The position numbers and the translations under genes were made by a program. 64,000 nt of DNA from Ariolimax columbianus (lineage: Eukaryota > Mollusca > Gastropoda > Stylommatophora > Arionidae): the NCBI GenBank assembly GCA_036924085.1, contig JAVGWX010000007.1:74415948-74479947 (forward strand), in the 5' to 3' direction. Positions 45,165-55,480 of this stretch are shown piece by piece. The notes beneath the pieces were generated by a model. That model saw only the letters and a program-made list of their open reading frames with translations, had not been told where the DNA came from and made no database searches. Positions within the stretch are counted from its first letter, which is position 1, and every line of letters starts with the position of its first letter.

Positions 45165-45734
45165 TTGTTTATTTCGCAAACGTTTTCCATCATCTGTCGT
45201 TCTCAGATATACCCTGTTGGCGATCCATCTTTGTGTTTCTGTCCATGTCTTTCCAATTGTCCTTGTCATTATTCACACTATGGTGAGATCAGATTTGTGT
45301 CCTGGTATCTGTAGCGGAAATCTTCACAAAGAATGTAAATTAATCTTCTGTTTCCACATTCGTCTCTTTGTTTCTGTATTATACTTTTGGTATTTTTGTC
45401 TTTTCATGATCAAATTTAAAGAAAAGATACCATTCTCGACAACAACTCTTTGCAGAAAGAACAATTATGATGGTTGCTATTAAAATGAATTAAGATTAGT
45501 ACTGTTCTTTCCATTTCTCTTGCTTGACTCATTTCTTCCAGTTTTCCTTGTAATGTAGAACTGAAACAATGGCTGCTCCCTGAGTTCCATAATCAGCTTT
45601 TTTATTTAGCCCCGCCCATGAGGCGTGGCTTGCTTTGGCTTACTTTTCAACTGTTTTTGGCGAGGTAATCTTTTGCCTCTCCACTCTTCCCGTTTTCTTG
45701 TGGTGACTCAGATTTGGTCTGGTTGAATTATTGG
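44637..45734. other. Segment H copy 2 at 44700-44850, (CT)n at 45118-45164, otherwise unassigned
   Basis: The H relative reads CCTGCGCCATAGCGCC to CCCATGCACAGCTCTC. A CT microsatellite follows later. The 132-codon frame at 45085-45483 begins in the CT repeat and has no recognised domain. Confidence 0.45.
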
Positions 45735-46135
45735 TTTTCTTAGCTGCGTATAAATAATGATGACGCCATGACATGTGATGATCCATATAATTAATGATGA
45801 CACCATGACATTTGATGCTCCTATAAATAATGATGACGCCATGACATTTGATGCTCCATATAATTAATGATGACGCCATGACATTTGATGCTCCATATAA
45901 ATAATGATGACGCCATGACATTTGATGCTCCATATAAATAATGATAACGCCATGACATTTGATGCTCCATATAATTAATGATGACGCCATGACATTTGAT
46001 GCTCCATATAAATAATGATGACGCCATGACATGTGATGATCCATATAAATAATGATGACGCCATGACATTTGATGCTACATATAAATAATGGTGACGTTT
46101 GATGATCCATATAAATAACAATAACGCCACGACGT
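45735..46135 (+). repeat. 37-bp tandem array (about 11 units)
   Basis: Units contain CCATATAAATAATGATGACG and CCATGACATTTGATGCT, with few differences. Minus-strand frames over it are by-products. The seed is not recognised. Confidence 0.95.
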
Positions 46136-46559
46136 TTTATCTAAATATTATATTTCAACGAATATGTTCTGCTAGAATTGTCTAAATGTTCTATGTGTTT
46201 CTCATAAATATTTCTCTGTCTGTCTGCCTCTGTCCGTCTGTCTGTCCGTCCATCGTCCGCCTGTCTGTTTGTCTGTCTAATTTCGTTTGTTGCCCACGTT
46301 AAATATGCAAGGATGATATGTGTGAAAGAGAACAGCGTATCCTGCACTTCCTAATCGTTTCATGTGCTTTAGCAAGATAAGCACAACGTCTGACACTGGG
46401 TGGGAAATAGTTGGCAGGAGTATGTTGTTTAGCGGCAGTTGATTCATGACCACGGATCTCTATGCAGGTGCTACATCAACAGCCAATGGAAGTTCCGGTT
46501 AGGTATGACGTTCTAGAATGTACTAGTGCACGTGAGGCATATGATCATTGGATAAGGAT
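46136..46559. other. Unassigned, with (CTGT)n-like stretch
   Basis: CTGTCTGTCC-type simple sequence at 46215-46280. Otherwise nothing is recognised. Confidence 0.45.
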
Positions 46560-47278
46560 GGAAAGGCAGGGTGGGGGGGGGGGGAGGGTGATAGATATAG
46601 ATTGTGGGGGAGTGATAGATGTGGATTAGGGGAGGAGGGGGAATAGAGAGTGATAGATGTGGATTGTAGGGGGGGGGGGAGAGGGTGATAGATGTGGATT
46701 GTGGGGGGGGGGCGGTGATAGATGTGGATTGTGGGGGGGGGGGGGTGATATATGTAGATTGTCGGGGGGGGGGGAAGAGAGAGTGATAGCTGTGCATTGT
46801 GGGGAGGGGGTGATATATGTGGATTGTAGGGTGAGGGTGATAGATATGGATTGTGGGAGGAAGGGGGATAGATGTGGATTGTGGGGGGAATAGATGTGGA
46901 TAGTGGGGGGAATAGATGTAGATTTGTGCGGGTGGCGGGGTGTGATAGATGTGGATTGTGGGGGAATAGATGTGGATTGTAGGGGGAATAGATGTGGATT
47001 GTGGGGGGGGGGGTGATAGATGTGGATTGTGGCAGGAGGGGTGATAGATGTGGATTGGGGGGGGGGGGTGATATATGTGGATTGGGGGGGGATGATAGAT
47101 GTGGAATGGTGGGGGCGATATATGTGGATTGGGGGGGGGGGTGATAGATGTGGATTGGGAATGATAGATGTGGATTGGGGGGGGGGGGTGATAGATGTGG
47201 ATTGTGGGAGGAGGGGTGATAGATGTGGATTGAGGGAGGGGGAGGGTGACAGATGTGGATTGGGAGGGGGGGGCGGGT
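46560..47278 (+). repeat. G-run tandem array (about 24 units of 25-35 bp)
   Basis: Units are GTGATAGATGTGGATTG followed by a run of 3-13 G residues, which varies most. The regularly spaced G-runs on the plus strand are suited to G-quadruplex formation. The long minus-strand frames rich in Pro, His, Ile and Ser are by-products. Confidence 0.95.
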
Positions 47279-47464
47279 AGAGGAATAGTGAAGTAACGAT
47301 AACCACCGGATGTATCTAAGTATGAGCTGTAAGGCTTAGCTCCCGATGCCCACAATTGTTATTATGTATTGCCTATACTATCGTGCCCTATTTGTGTTTA
47401 ACGTTTGAGCAATACCAATATTTGTTTATTTTGTGGATACTTGGGACCGTTCAATCAAATCAAA

Positions 47465-47800
47465 TCAAAGCCCATTGCTCCTTTCGGTGCTAAGTATATT
47501 GACCACATCTTCCGAGCATGCACGAACATGTGTTACTATTTCTGCCTCTCTCCAGATGTAATCATTTAATCGTAGTTCCCTCACACATACTTTTTTCCCA
47601 GTATATTTAGGTCTACCTCTCTTTCTGCTCCCTTGATGGTTCAATGTAAGATCCTGCTTAGCTATGTTGGAATTTGCCTTCATTAGTGTATGTCCCATCC
47701 ATCTCAATTTCTTTCTCTTAATTTGTTGTTCCAATGGCTGTTATTGGTTCCTTTCCCACATGTTTTAATTCCTCACCATATCCTGCCACTTTTTGGCCCA
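47465..47800 (-). pseudogene. RTE-like LINE C-terminus
   Basis: The minus strand reads KRKKLRWMGHTLMKANSNIA, KQDLTLNHQGSRKRGRPK and the terminal LNDYIWREAEIV to TERSNGL (open frame 47734-47465). RWMGHTL, NHQGxRKRGRPK and a C-terminal NG(L) are typical of the end of RTE-type LINE ORFs. Upstream it is frameshifted. Confidence 0.85.
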
Positions 47801-47824
47801 TTATTCTTCGTATTCGTCTGTTAG

Positions 47825-48607
47825 GTCAGGCCAGGTGATCCCGTAACAGGTGAGGTCGTTGGGGCACACATGAAGACATCCTCACAACGCCACGCCACCC
47901 TTCTCTGTCAGATGCCGCTGCCTGTGACTCTTCTCATCGGAGATTGGTCCATTATTTTATGTTGTCCTCCCATTTTTTTTTGGAACGCCTCTTCGTCGTC
48001 TGCCATGCACCTTTCCGTGGAGTATTGTATTTGCAAAACCATTTGATCTCGATATGAGACCGTACCAAGTGAGTTTCCTTCTTTTGACAGTTGCCAAGAG
48101 GTCTTCGAAAGGCCCAATTGCTGTTGTAATTCTATCTCCTATTTCCTCATTTGTAACTCGATCTTTTTACGTGACGTTTAAAAGTCTTCGGAAACATCTC
48201 ATCTCCAAGTCCTGTATTCTTCGTTGAAGGTCAGCTGTAACTGTCCATGTCTCACAAGCATAGAGGGATATTGACAGGACCAGTGGACGCATTAATCTGA
48301 TTTTCGTGCATAGTGCTAACCGTTTATCTTGTTAGATTTTGTTAAGCCGTGCAAGCGCCACTATTGTCTGTGCTATTCTGGTCAACACTTCACAGTTTGG
48401 TCCTTCATCACTGACAATCGACCAAAGGTATTTGAAACGGTCAACCACTTCGAGTTCCTGACCGTTAGCTTTTATCCTGCTGTTGAAGACCTCGGCGTTG
48501 TTGGTCATTAATTTCTGTTAACGAAAGACAAAGTATATCGCCTTGGTCGTTCTCTATCTCATGTACAGCAGCACTGACTTAACACTAGCGTTGATATCTT
48601 TCTCTGA
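47825..48607 (-). pseudogene. LINE C-terminal remnant
   Basis: The minus strand, with stops, reads TVSTMHENQINAS, then RPLVLSISLYACETWTVTAD (48290-48230), LEMRCFRRLLNVT, KDRVTNEEIGDRITTAIGPF, RRKLTWYGLISRSNGFANTI and KVHGRRRRGVPKKNGRTT (about 48040-47960). These are the connection and C-terminal blocks of a LINE polyprotein. A younger LINE tail is inserted at its upstream end. Confidence 0.8.
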
Positions 48608-48619
48608 CCTCCACTGTTC

Positions 48620-49021
48620 TTCTTCTTCTTCTTCTGCGTACACAGTCAGACAGTAACCATTATTTTCTCGAAAAAAGCGGCGGTCATCCTGAGACTCTCG
48701 CCACTACCATAGAGCTTGTCTTGCAGTTCCACTGGCAATGGCCACATCTGCTCTCTCTGATCCTCGTATGTCGGGCAGTTCTGCAGCAGATGTTCAGTGG
48801 TCATTTTACCAGTACCGCACGGGCATTCGTCGGTACACCCTATCTTCAATTTGTTGAATAGGTGGTACCTCAGTCTGTTGTGGCCAGTGCGAAGTCTGAA
48901 GACAACGACCTGCTCTCTTCGGTTCAACTGGTAATAGGCATCGTTTTTGGTGTAACCAGTATGTTCGGTTTCCCATTTGGTCATGTACCTGGCTTTGATA
49001 AGCCGTTTTGACTCTTCGTAC
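48620..49021 (-). pseudogene. Jockey-type LINE 3' end with 12-bp TSD
   Basis: The minus strand from 49021 reads GYEESKRLIKARYMTKWETE, HTGYTKNDAYYQLNRREQVV, VFRLRTGHNRLRYHLFNKLK, CTDECPCGTGKMTTEHLLQN and CPTYEDQREQMWPLPVE to the natural stop. (TTC)n marks the tail at about 48618-48634. A perfect duplication CCTCCACTGTTC lies at 48608-48619 and 49022-49033. The frame is intact over 130 codons, so it is a young 5'-truncated insertion. Here the NRREQ segment is single copy. Confidence 0.92.
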
Positions 49022-49033
49022 CCTCCACTGTTC

Positions 49034-49554
49034 AACAAATTATTTATTTTTCACTCACCATTTTCAAAGTAGATGTCATATTACGTAATTCTCATATATT
49101 TAATTGATATTCCTAACTCGAAAGCGAGGAGAGCTCTCAAGTCAACATACAATGGCGCGTCCGAATGAAGATAGTGTCATTGTCTCTTTACCTACTTTTT
49201 TGGGAGAGGATGGCACGCCCACTGATTCGGAGACCGCGTACTTGTTGCTGCCATGGGTACAGTTATAGCGATCCGCTGTTAAAAAAACAAAACGATTGTT
49301 ACTAGCTGGTACGAATTGACGCAGGGTCGTCAAAGGCTGTATTCTGTAGCGATGATGCGGCATTACACATATTACATGTGATTTCCAGGCTCTATTTATT
49401 GTCACATTACATAGAAACCCGGTTACTTGCGTGTCTTTTCCCTGCATCCCGTTTGGGGTTTTCTAATAGTTGCCCATCGCATGCCAATCAGCCATTTGTT
49501 GTGATATGTTTTCACATATTGCTGTGAAGGTCTGCCCTAGCACTGCACGTCCCA
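49034..49554. other. No recognised element
   Basis: The minus frame 49447-49142 (101 codons) has no recognised domain. Confidence 0.4.
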
Positions 49555-49735
49555 TCACACGAGGGACGGGAAGGGAGACCTGGTCGGACACAACATACTG
49601 AGAGGACATGTTAGTCAGAGTTAGGCACAATATACTGATAGGAGATGTTAGTCAGGGTCAGGCACAATATATTGATAGGACATATTAGTCAGGATCAGCC
49701 ACAATATGCTGATAGGACATGTTAGTCATTTCTTA
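49555..49735 (+). repeat. ~35-bp repeats, family C sub-repeat
   Basis: About five units of GGACATGTTAGTCAGGGTCA and GGCACAATATACTGATA. The unit is the internal block of family C (compare GGACATGTTAGTCAGTGTCA at 6632). Confidence 0.85.
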
Positions 49736-49870
49736 CGAGCAGTCGCCCTTTTTGTAAATTCTGGAGCCCAGATATTCAAAATGCGTGACCTGATCTATTT
49801 CCTCACCACCCACTGTAAATTTATGTTGACATTGTGTTTTGTCGGTGGTCATTATCTTGTTTTGTTTATG
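49736..49870 (-). pseudogene. LINE fragment, post-catalytic YLGS block
   Basis: The minus strand reads KIMTTDKTQCQHKFTVGGEE, IDQVTHFEYLGSRIYKKGDC. This matches the segment after the ADD box of LINE RTs. It is cut by the family B element inserted at 49886. Confidence 0.75.
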
Positions 49871-49885
49871 TTCATAAACAGGTTT

Positions 49886-50245
49886 CGGCTTGGCTTGGCT
49901 TCGTTCGTTCTCAATCTCTCGCTACCAAACCCTTAAAAGGGCTTAAGTAGCAGAATGTAGTCCAGAGAACGGAATGCGTTGTATCATAGTTTACAGCTTG
50001 ATTGCGATATTTGCACCTTTCGGTCCAACACATCCATATCCGACTTCGGCAAGCGTTTTTGGAGTATTTTATTAGCATTCGCTCTTCGATTCCTTCTCCT
50101 TAGCCATTCTACCCTGCTGCAGCCTGTTATCCAGGATCACCTCGTGGAGGTGTAGAAGGGTCCTGGCAGCTCTGCTTCGCTGACCCTGACGCTAGCAGTC
50201 AGCTATGGATCGTTGACCACAGCAGCTCATGCGCTTCTCAGCATC
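49886..50245 (-). mobile_element. Family B, full 360-bp copy with 15-bp TSD
   Basis: The perfect duplication TTCATAAACAGGTTT lies at 49871-49885 and 50246-50260, fixing both ends. On the minus strand it starts AAGATGCTGAGAAGCGCATG, includes GTCAACGATCCATAGCTGAC, CTCCACGAGGTGATCCTGG, TTGCCGAAGTCGGATATGG and GCAAATATCGCAATCAAGC, and ends GAGATTGAGAACGAACGAAG plus a CCAAG repeat. This marks family B as a retroposed short element. The head is only weakly tRNA-like (TGAGCTGCTGTGGTCAACG as a possible A box). Confidence 0.92.
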
Positions 50246-50319
50246 TTCATAAACAGGTTTTTGATTATTTACTACTGTTTCCCACCCCCCCCCCCCACAC
50301 ACACAATTCCAGTTGTAAA

Positions 50320-50630
50320 TATTTGTAAGTTGTCAGTATTCATAAGTTGTAAATATTCATAAGTTGTAAATATTCATTAAGTAGTAAATATTTGTCAAGT
50401 GTTAAATATTCGTTAAGTAATAAAATATTCGCAAGTTGTAAATATTCGTAAGCTGTAAATATTCATCAGTTGTAAATATTCATAAGTGGTTAAATATTGG
50501 TTAGATGGTAAATATTTGGTAAGGTGTAAATATTAATAAATTGTAAATATTCATAAGTTGTAAATATTCATAAGTTGTAAATATTCATAAGTTGTAAATA
50601 TTCATAAGTTGTAAATATTCATAAAGATGT
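50320..50630 (+). repeat. ~17-bp AT-rich tandem array (about 18 units)
   Basis: Variants of GTTGTAAATATTCATAA. The last five units are identical and the earlier ones diverged. A C-run lies just before it (50285-50298). Confidence 0.93.
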
Positions 50631-51370
50631 CAATGAATTATGACAAATGTGTATAGTGCCTGTAAATAGTTCCTACGTGGTCGAAACTGTGTAGTTGTGT
50701 ATGCATCGAAACCGAATTGTTATGGTTGAGAATGCAGTATATGTACATTGATTTAGTGATATATAGACGTGTGACTGGCGTGTGCTCGTGTCATAGATGT
50801 GGCCACGTCATGTGCAAAAGAGTATGGCCTTTTAGTTCGCGTTTTTATGTTTCTTTCAGTTGTGTAAATGGCTTAGCAACAATAGTAAGTGCCTTTCGAG
50901 AGAACGTAGAATGTTGACTTAACATTTCAGCGTTTAGCTGAAGTTCAGCAAGCCAGACTAACCATGCAAAGCCATGTTTTCGGCAGGGCGGCCCGACCTT
51001 ATTCTGGTTAACGACACTGGAAGTAGGAAACTGAACATTTAACCATTTTCAATTATACATTTACATTCGAGCACAGGCTAGTGTCTTGTTTTCGTTTTGC
51101 GTGCATGGAGAGAACATATAAACAGTTTAAGTTTGTCAACTATATGAGAGGAGCAAAATGACAGCATGGCTCTCTTCAGTCCAGACGGATAAATGGTACA
51201 GTGGCGAGAGAATTGTGTGTCCGCCGGCCAAGATTATGAGAGACATAGCTGTCATTATTTGAGATTCAAAGAAGAAGAAGAATGTTATTCTAGACTTGTA
51301 CTTCCAGATTTATGGACAGAAACCGACGATCTGTACCATAAAAAGCAAGTATTCCTACAGAAGTATGTTT
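50631..51370. other. Unassigned; possible upstream region of the 51375 exon
   Basis: No repeat family is recognised. This is one of the least repeat-like stretches in the window. A short ORF at 50717-50917 is of unknown nature. Confidence 0.35.
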
Positions 51371-51374
51371 AATC

Positions 51375-51471
51375 ATGAAACTGAAACAAGGCTCGACGGA
51401 TTCCTACCTCAGGCTAATGTATGGATTTCAAATCATCTGCTCGGTATTTGTACTACTCCTGGCTCCAGCTG
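51375..51471 (+). CDS. Candidate first coding exon with signal peptide
   Basis: ATG at 51375 opens 32 codons, MKLKQGSTDSYLRLMYG followed by the hydrophobic FQIICSVFVLLLAPA, which looks like a signal peptide. The exon would end in the middle of a codon (GCT G) at an excellent 5' splice site, G|GTAAGTAAG (GT at 51472). That makes a phase-1 intron right after the signal peptide, the usual arrangement in genes for secreted or membrane proteins built from phase-1 extracellular modules. An in-frame stop lies upstream at 51339-51341. No transposon motif overlaps it. Later exons were not recognised and may lie beyond the window. A chance combination is possible. Confidence 0.4.
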
Positions 51472-51482
51472 GTAAGTAAGGC
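51472..51482 (+). other. Candidate 5' splice site
   Basis: GTAAGTAAGG directly follows the candidate signal-peptide exon. It matches the metazoan donor consensus GTRAGT completely. Confidence 0.4.
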
Positions 51483-51524
51483 TATTTTGTTTAATACAAA
51501 TGTTTTAAAATGTCTTATTTACTT

Positions 51525-51890
51525 ATAGTAGGCTGCGTGGCCTAGGAGTGAACCGTTCGTTTCACAATCCCAAGGTTCGAATTACGCTCGTGTCCAGTTT
51601 TTCAGATACGTTTTGTTTCCGCTCCTCCACTTACGGAAAGAAATGGCAACTTCTCCTACTGCACAATTTGCCAAGACACCTATAAAAGCCAAATAAGTTG
51701 ACAGTTGTAACAAGCGACGTTCTGCAAAGGACATGCTACTTACTGTTACTATTTACTTATTCTTCTCTTCGTTTTGTTTCATGCTGTGGAACTCTTTGTA
51801 ACTGTGTTTTGTACCTAACTGTCCAGTGCATCTGATATCAGCATGTAATTTAAATAGTCAGTTCAGGCTGGGAGTGGTGCCACGAACATC
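51525..51890 (+). mobile_element. tRNA-headed SINE fragments
   Basis: TGGCCTAGGAGTGAACCG and AGGTTCGAATTACG fit pol III A and B boxes at tRNA spacing (about 51539-51590). At 51825-51860, GTCCAGTGCATCTGATATCA and GCATGTAATTTAA match the minus-strand core of SINE A, so a second, opposing fragment is present. Confidence 0.5.
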
Positions 51891-51994
51891 TTCACTTCGT
51901 CTCCATTTAAGTAAGGGTATGACTAGATAAATGTTCAGTGGTTTTTCACAGCGTCAAGACTGAACAGTCCATGCTCAGATTCTTAAGTCCGTGT

Positions 51995-52315
51995 TCAGAT
52001 CATCATGTCCCTACTAGGATCCTCCTGTCCGTTCTCAGACCCTCATGTCCTTTCTCAGATCCACCTGTCCGTTCTCAGATTCACCTGTCCGTTCTCAGAT
52101 CCTCCTGTCCGTTCTCAGATCCTCCTATCCATTCTCAGATCCTCATATCCGTTCTCAGATTCACCTGTCCGTTCTCAGATCCTCCTATCCATTCTCAGAT
52201 CCTCCTGTCCGTTCTCAGATCCTCCTGTCCGTCCTCCTGTCCGTTCTCAGATCCTCCTGTCCGTTCTCAGATCCTTTTGTCCGTTCTCAGATTATCCTGT
52301 CCGTGCGGGTCACAT
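51995..52315 (+). repeat. 20-bp tandem array (about 16 units)
   Basis: Variants of CCTCCTGTCCGTTCTCAGAT with C/T and A/G changes. All three forward frames are open because stops are absent from the unit. Confidence 0.95.
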
Positions 52316-52364
52316 GGAAAAAAGGATTAGCCCCACCGAAGCCTACCTTCCAATAATTTTGTAA

Positions 52365-52555
52365 AAGGTGACTAATCGATCATGTTGTAAAAGGCCACTG
52401 ATCGATAAGGTTGTAAAAGGTCACTGATCGATAAGGCTGTAAAAGGTCACTGATCGATAAGGTTGTAAAAGGTCACTGGTCGATAATGTAGTGAAAGGCC
52501 ATTAATCGATCATATTGTTAAAGGTCACTCATCGATCATGTTGTAAAAGGTCACT
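52365..52555 (+). repeat. 25-bp tandem array (about 8 units)
   Basis: Variants of AAAGGTCACTGATCGATAAG and GTTGT. It abuts a (CTT)n run and a family B fragment. Confidence 0.93.
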
Positions 52556-52556
52556 G

Positions 52557-52720
52557 ATCTTCTTCTTCTTCTTCTTCTTCTTCTTCTTCTTCGTTCATTC
52601 TAAATATCCCACTACCAAACCCTGAAAGGGCTTAAGTAGCAGAATGTAGTCCAGAGAACGGAATGCGTTGTGTCGTAGTTTACAGCTTGGCTGCGATATT
52701 TGCATCTTTCATCTAAACGG
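52557..52720 (-). repeat. (TTC)n plus family B 3' fragment
   Basis: (CTT)12 at 52558-52592, then TTCATTCTAAATATCCC, GGGCTTAAGTAGCAGAATG, CGTAGTTTACAGCTTGGC and GATATTTGCATCTTTC. It is broken off where the 33-bp array region starts. Confidence 0.88.
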
Positions 52721-52724
52721 GTAA

Positions 52725-53450
52725 GGCATGTCAGCGAGGAAATTTACTGCTCAACCCCACATGAAAAATATGTCATCGAAAAAGAGTTCCGATAACTCTA
52801 CAAAGGAAGGCATGTCAGGAATCAGTCACACATCACAAGGAAGACATGTCAAGATCCAGTCACTCTCAGAAGGAAGACATGTCAGGAATCAGTTAACCGC
52901 ACAAGGATACTTTGCCAGGAACCAGTCACTCCCACAAGGAAGGCATGCCAGGAACCAGTCACTTCGACAAGGCATACATGCCAGGGACAAGTCACTTCCA
53001 CAATGAAGACATGTCAGGAACCAGTCACTTCGACAAGGCATACATGTCAGGAACCAGTCATCCCCACAAGTAAGACATGTCAAGAACCAGTCAACCCCAC
53101 AAGGAGGACATGTCAGGAACCAGTCACCCTCACAAAGAAAACATGCCAGGAACCAGTCAACCCCACAAGGAAGACATGTCAGGAACCAGTCACTCCCACA
53201 AGCTAGACATGTCAGGAACCAGTCACGCGCACAAGTTAGACATGTCAGGACCCAGTCGCCGCCACAATGAAGATATGTTAGGAACCAGTCACTCCCACAA
53301 GTTATACATGCCAGGAACCAGTCACGCGCACAAGTTAGACATGCCAGGAACCAGTCACGCGCACAAGTTAGACATGTCAGGAACCAGTCACCCACACAAA
53401 GAAGACATGTCAGGAAGCAGTCGCCGCCACAGGGAGGACGTGTCAGCGAG
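52725..53450 (+). repeat. 33-bp tandem array (about 20 units)
   Basis: Units of GACATGTCAGGAACCAGTCA plus CTCCCACAAGGAA, diverged by 5-20%. The period of 33 leaves frames open on both strands, including a 168-codon minus frame with regular Cys (DWFLTCL repeats). There is no start context, signal peptide or homology to support translation. Confidence 0.93.
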
Positions 53451-53974
53451 AAAGGGAACCCTTCAACCTCCAGGTTATAGAACTTACGACTTGGTACATC
53501 CTCACCAATACTTCATCTCCGACGGCAGTGTCAGCTATGCAATTAGCTTCAGCTGTATTTGTTTTTGAAGTTATAGAAGCCTACTTATACGACATGTTGG
53601 CAATGTGTGCCGTGGCTGTTTATCGTTTCTTCACAGTAAAGGTAAATTTTGTATTCCCATAATTCATACTGTGTGAGTCTGTATGGTGTTTAAGGCTATT
53701 ACGTCTTCATTACGTCTAAATGACACAACGCAACCAAAAACAACGTTAGTAGAGACCGACCAAACATATCTTGGTGGAGAACCGTAGAAGCAGAAACTAT
53801 AAGTCATGAGCCATAGCTTTGATGCCATAAACATGAAAGATGGGTGCAGACTGAGCGAAGAGGAGTTAGTTTGTTGTTGCCTGAATGACGCTATCAAAAG
53901 TGTCTGTAACTGATTTCTTCTCGATCATTGATCATTGACTAAAGGAGAAATGAAATTATAATATTATTATATTT
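53451..53974. other. No recognised element
   Basis: At 53497-53545, CTTCATCTCCGACGGCAGTG resembles short stretches at about 14300 and 24555, perhaps a shared repeat edge. Otherwise unassigned. Confidence 0.4.
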
Positions 53975-54440
53975 TAGTTACGTCACTCTCTGCTCGCTCC
54001 GATGTTCTAGTTACGTCACTCTCTGCTCGCCCAGATGTTCTAGTTACGTCGCTCTGTGTTTGTCCGATGTTCTAGTTACGTCACTCTCTGCTCGCCCCGA
54101 TGGTCTAGTTACGTCACTCTCTGTTTGTCCGATGTTTTATTTACGTCACTCTCTGCTCGCCCCGATGTTTTAGTTACGTCACTCTCTGCTCGCCCCGATG
54201 TTCTAGTTACGTCACTCTCTGCTCGCCCAGATGTTCTAGTTACGTCGCTCTGTGTTTGTCCGATGTTTTATTTACGTTACTCTCTGCTCGCTCCGATGTT
54301 CTAGTTACGTCACTCTCTGCTCGCCCCGATGCTCTAGTTACGTCACTCTATGTTTGTCCAATGTTCTAGTTACGTCACTCTCTGCTCGCCCCGATGTTCT
54401 AGTTACGTCACTCTCTGTTTGTCCGATGCTCTAGTTACAT
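53975..54440 (+). repeat. 33-bp tandem array (about 14 units) with TTACGTCA in each
   Basis: The unit is GATGTTCTAGTTACGTCACT plus CTCTGCTCGCCCC, alternating with a CTCTGTGTTTGTCC version, giving a partial higher-order pattern (53990-54070 recurs at 54200-54280). Each unit carries a CRE-like octamer TTACGTCA. Confidence 0.95.
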
Positions 54441-54924
54441 ACTTACTTGTCTATATTTTTTGCTGACTCATCTGGTAACGCTTTCTCTATCTCTCCCTAT
54501 CTCATGGGTCTCTATCTTCCCTCCTCAGATTTTGAAGCACTATAGCTTCACCTGCACCTTTCCATCTCTTCTGACCTATGTATATATTTGGACTGCTAGC
54601 ATTCCACTCTCGAGAGAGTGTATACCGCCGAGGGCAACGAAGACACTCTGCTCTCTAAAGACAAAAGTGTCATCACTTCAAGAGTTTGTGTTCCTACGTT
54701 GAGTGATTGTAAGGTTTGTGACCCTACAAGTAACAGAAACTGCATCCTCTAGAGAAGAACGATTTGCAGATGTCATACGGGGTTTGTAGACCACTTTGTG
54801 TCCTTACCCTGTGAAGTCTAGTGGGCTAATGAAGAACTCCTGTACAACCAGAACAATTCATATTTTTTATCAATAAATCCTGATCACACAGATACGTTAC
54901 ATTCACATTGAAGAAAAACATGCT
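54441..54924. other. No recognised element
   Basis: An open 80-codon plus frame at 54460-54702 without a recognised domain. Confidence 0.4.
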
Positions 54925-55480
54925 GATCAGACTATTTTAGGGTTAGGTGAAACATGCTGATCAGACTATTTTAGGGTTAGGTGAAACATGCTGATCAGAC
55001 TATTTTAGGGTTAGGTGAAACATGCTGATCAGACTAATTTAGGGTTAGGTGAAACATGCTGATCAGACTATTTTAGGGTTAGGTGAAACATGCTGATCAG
55101 ACTATTTTAGGGTTAGGTGAAACATGCTGATCAGACTATTTTAGGGTTAGGTGAAACATGCTGATCAGACTATTTTAGGGTTAGGTGAAACATGCTGATC
55201 AGACTATTTTAGGGTTAGGTGAAACATGCTGATCAGACTATTTTAGGGTTAGGTGAAACATGCTGATCAGACTATTTTAGGGTTAGGTGAAACATGCTGA
55301 TCAGACTATTTTAGGGTTAGGTGAAACATGCTGATCAGACTATTTTAGGGTTAGGTGAAACATGCTGATCAGACTATTTTAGGGTTAGGTGAAACATGCT
55401 GATCAGACTATTTTAGGGTCAGGTGAAACATGCTGATCAGACTATTTTAGGGTCAGGTGAAACATGCTGATCAGACTATG
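54925..55480 (+). repeat. 34-bp homogeneous tandem array (about 16 units)
   Basis: Nearly identical units of GGTGAAACATGCTGATCAGA plus CTATTTTAGGGTTA. Degenerate units (55480-55640) lead into a family C variant, whose internal block (TTAGTCAGGGTCAGG...CTGATCA) the unit resembles. Confidence 0.97.

Noticed and set aside
46513..47355. 280- and 226-codon minus frames resembling Pro/His/Ser-rich proteins
   Set aside because: By-product of the G-run array. Overlapping frames read the same low-complexity sequence.
51532..51600. Functional tRNA genes at 51.54, 28.68, 27.58 and 20.3 kb
   Set aside because: A and B boxes are present, but the sequences continue into SINE bodies with tails and TSDs and do not fold as complete tRNAs with paired acceptor stems by eye.
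52889..53568. Cys-patterned 168-codon minus frame and 163-codon plus frame
   Set aside because: Unit length of 33 creates regular Cys spacing. There is no signal peptide, no conserved start and both strands are open.
54925..55480. Interstitial telomere signal (each unit holds TTAGGGTTAGG)
   Set aside because: Only two hexamers per 34-bp unit, and diverged units show the origin as family C TTAGTCAGGGTCAGG. Not telomeric.
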